Assembly: GCF_018691265.1 (NCBI RefSeq)
Contig: NW_024881313.1
Coordinates: 18,345,518-18,409,517 of the forward strand
DNA length: 64,000 nt
DNA from: Tyto alba
Lineage: Eukaryota > Chordata > Aves > Strigiformes > Tytonidae
Direction: 5' to 3'
Part shown: in pieces, positions 62,334 to 64,000 of the stretch
Layout: every line of letters begins with the position of its first letter
Position numbering within the stretch: position 1 is the first letter of the stretch
The notes under the pieces: model-generated
Databases searched by the model: none
What the model was told of the DNA's origin: nothing
The model's input: only the letters and a program-made list of their open reading frames with translations
Made by a program: the position numbers and the translations under genes

Positions 62334-64000
62334 CTTACCCATAAACTCACTCAACCCTACTGTCACCATCATCAAGCTCTAGAGAGTCAAATGTTCCTTT
62401 GTAGTACGAACTTTTCCCAAACGACATGCAATCCGGACAGTTAGTTACGGCCTGCCACCCAGTTTGGAACGTCATCAGTACCAGCATCTTTATGCAAACT
62501 CTGGAAAGTATCAACAGCCTACACGTTACTGCCACTACATGGCAGACTTGGCCTAACTAAAGGACCTATTGCTAACAAGCTTAACTAGAAGGCAGAAGGA
62601 TTCTGAAGTTAATTGAATGCAAAGTTCCTTAAGCTATTTCTTGAATCCACAGGTTTTTTTTTTCTCCACTTAAACATAGTCAGCATATCAAATGGTGAAC
62701 ACTTCTCAATATGTTTATTCATCAGATAAAGGAAAATCTCAAAAAAAATAAATCAACGGGATCAAAAAGCAATTCATAAACGCTGTATAACAAAACCTCT
62801 GACAGCCAAATTCAACAAAGCATATTTCCACTGAACAACACTAACAAATCATTTTTAGAGCAAATGCACTGGTCCCTTTAGGCTGGCAAGTGACAGATGC
62901 TCATCTCTATAGAAGTGCTGTAAGATACATTGACTAACCTGAACTGAAGTCCTGGAACTGCTGCACAGACACCTGAACTAGCTCTGAAAAAGCTTCATTA
63001 TAGCCAAAGTATTTTTTGATTGACACATCGACTTATTTCAGCTAGGCTCTTCTTCCACCTAGGCAGGATTACTGTGACAATTACTACCATTAGTTTGCAG
63101 AGGTATCTGGATAGAGTTTGTATGGAAAAGAGCCAGCACAGGTCAGTTCAATCCAGCAGAAAATAACTGCATCCAGCAACTCTGCTCTGGACTTCTCTAT
63201 GCAAAGAAGTCAGGGAGAAATGAGATCACTGTGGATTAAGCTATAGAAATGGATTAATGTGAAATGCTACCCTGTGGAGAGAGAGAGAGCAAAGAGCTCC
63301 CGTGCTTTAGACTCTACCTTATTTCTGCTTACTCTACACCAGTCTCCAATGCCATGGAGAGAAACATGCAGAACAGAACAATGACAGCTATTGCCCTGAC
63401 ACTGCTCTACTTGTGGGGTCCCCAAGCTTCACTGCCACTGAAGAGCTACAACTGCTTAACATTAAGATAATGAAGGGGGAAGAAAAAGGTTCAGAAAGGA
63501 ATTCAGAAGAAGGAAGAGAGTTAGCAACTATCTTCTCCATTAAAGACTGAGATTTATCAACTGTGTTATCAGGAATTGGATCAGTATAAAAAGTAACCTG
63601 TCAAATTCCTCACAAAATTAAAGGCAAGGAGAGATCACCTCATCATCTCACTTGGTAACAAAAACAAACAGACTCTAAGAACGCATGTCTTCAAGGCACT
63701 GGACATTGTGGAGGAAGCATGTGAATGCACAGCAGTAAAAAGTCTTCACACACTAGAGAAGCACCATTATTCACTTAAAGCTGCATGGAAACAGTGTAGC
63801 CTCCATCAGGACAGGCATTAACCCTGTGATAGCAAATCTATCTATTGAAAAAAAAAATTAAGGGAAAAAAAAAATAAATCAAAGTCTATTCTTTGCTACC
63901 ATTTAAGAGTTCTTATTTTCCCTGAAATGGATAAGACTTCTACATTCTGTTGTTAAAAAGCTCAGACCTAAAATATACAAAGGAATGCTATTTCAATAGC
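62334..64000 (-). other. NMT2: NMT2 intron, right edge of window
   Basis: This is AT-rich sequence. No NMT2 exon for the HRYQFW region or the Lys-rich N-terminus is visible, so those exons should lie beyond 64000. Confidence 0.55.

Noticed and set aside
62347..62535. Minus-strand frame ending in DSLELDDGDSRVE, similar to the SLELDD start region of NMT2
   Set aside because: The match is only a few residues, a stop follows at once, and no ATG or donor fits. It looks like chance.

Overview
The window is nuclear DNA from a bird. It has small exons joined by GT/AG introns, several CR1 LINEs with the typical avian CR1 3' end, and avian-type retroviral LTRs. The LTR set and a nearly full-length CR1 suggest a bird outside the chicken lineage, but the species cannot be named from this alone. 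Five protein-coding genes can be supported, and no prokaryote-like system, CRISPR array, tRNA or rRNA was seen. Layout, left to right: (1) the 5' end of CROT on the minus strand, with a CpG-island promoter at about 2.1-2.8 kb; (2) a gene-poor stretch from 2.8 to 20 kb holding a solo LTR with a perfect 5-bp target duplication, a CR1 3' fragment, and a nearly full-length CR1 into which a second LTR of the same family has inserted; (3) OLAH on the plus strand, six coding exons, 254 aa; (4) ACBD7 on the minus strand, convergent with OLAH, four coding exons with a 12-base first coding segment and a 9.1 kb first intron holding a 1.9 kb CR1; (5) a CpG island at 37.4-38.2 kb followed by RPP38 on the plus strand, 283 aa in one coding exon; (6) the last nine coding exons of NMT2 on the minus strand, convergent with RPP38, with the 5' exons beyond the right edge. 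OLAH(+), ACBD7(-), RPP38(+) and NMT2(-) keep the order and orientation known from human 10p13. CROT belongs to human 7q21, so a rearrangement relative to human lies between about 2.8 and 20 kb. Four of the five genes act on acyl-CoA or acyl thioesters: CROT (medium-chain acyl transfer to carnitine in peroxisomes), OLAH (release of medium-chain fatty acids from fatty acid synthase), ACBD7 (acyl-CoA binding) and NMT2 (transfer of myristate from myristoyl-CoA to proteins). RPP38 is an RNase P/MRP subunit. No regulatory link between them can be shown from the sequence. The most unusual observations are the CROT/OLAH junction, two unexplained coding-like stretches in or next to OLAH (18.9-19.5 kb and 25.35-25.75 kb), the CR1/LTR nest with a 39-bp tandem array, and a possible shared CpG-island promoter for ACBD7 and RPP38.
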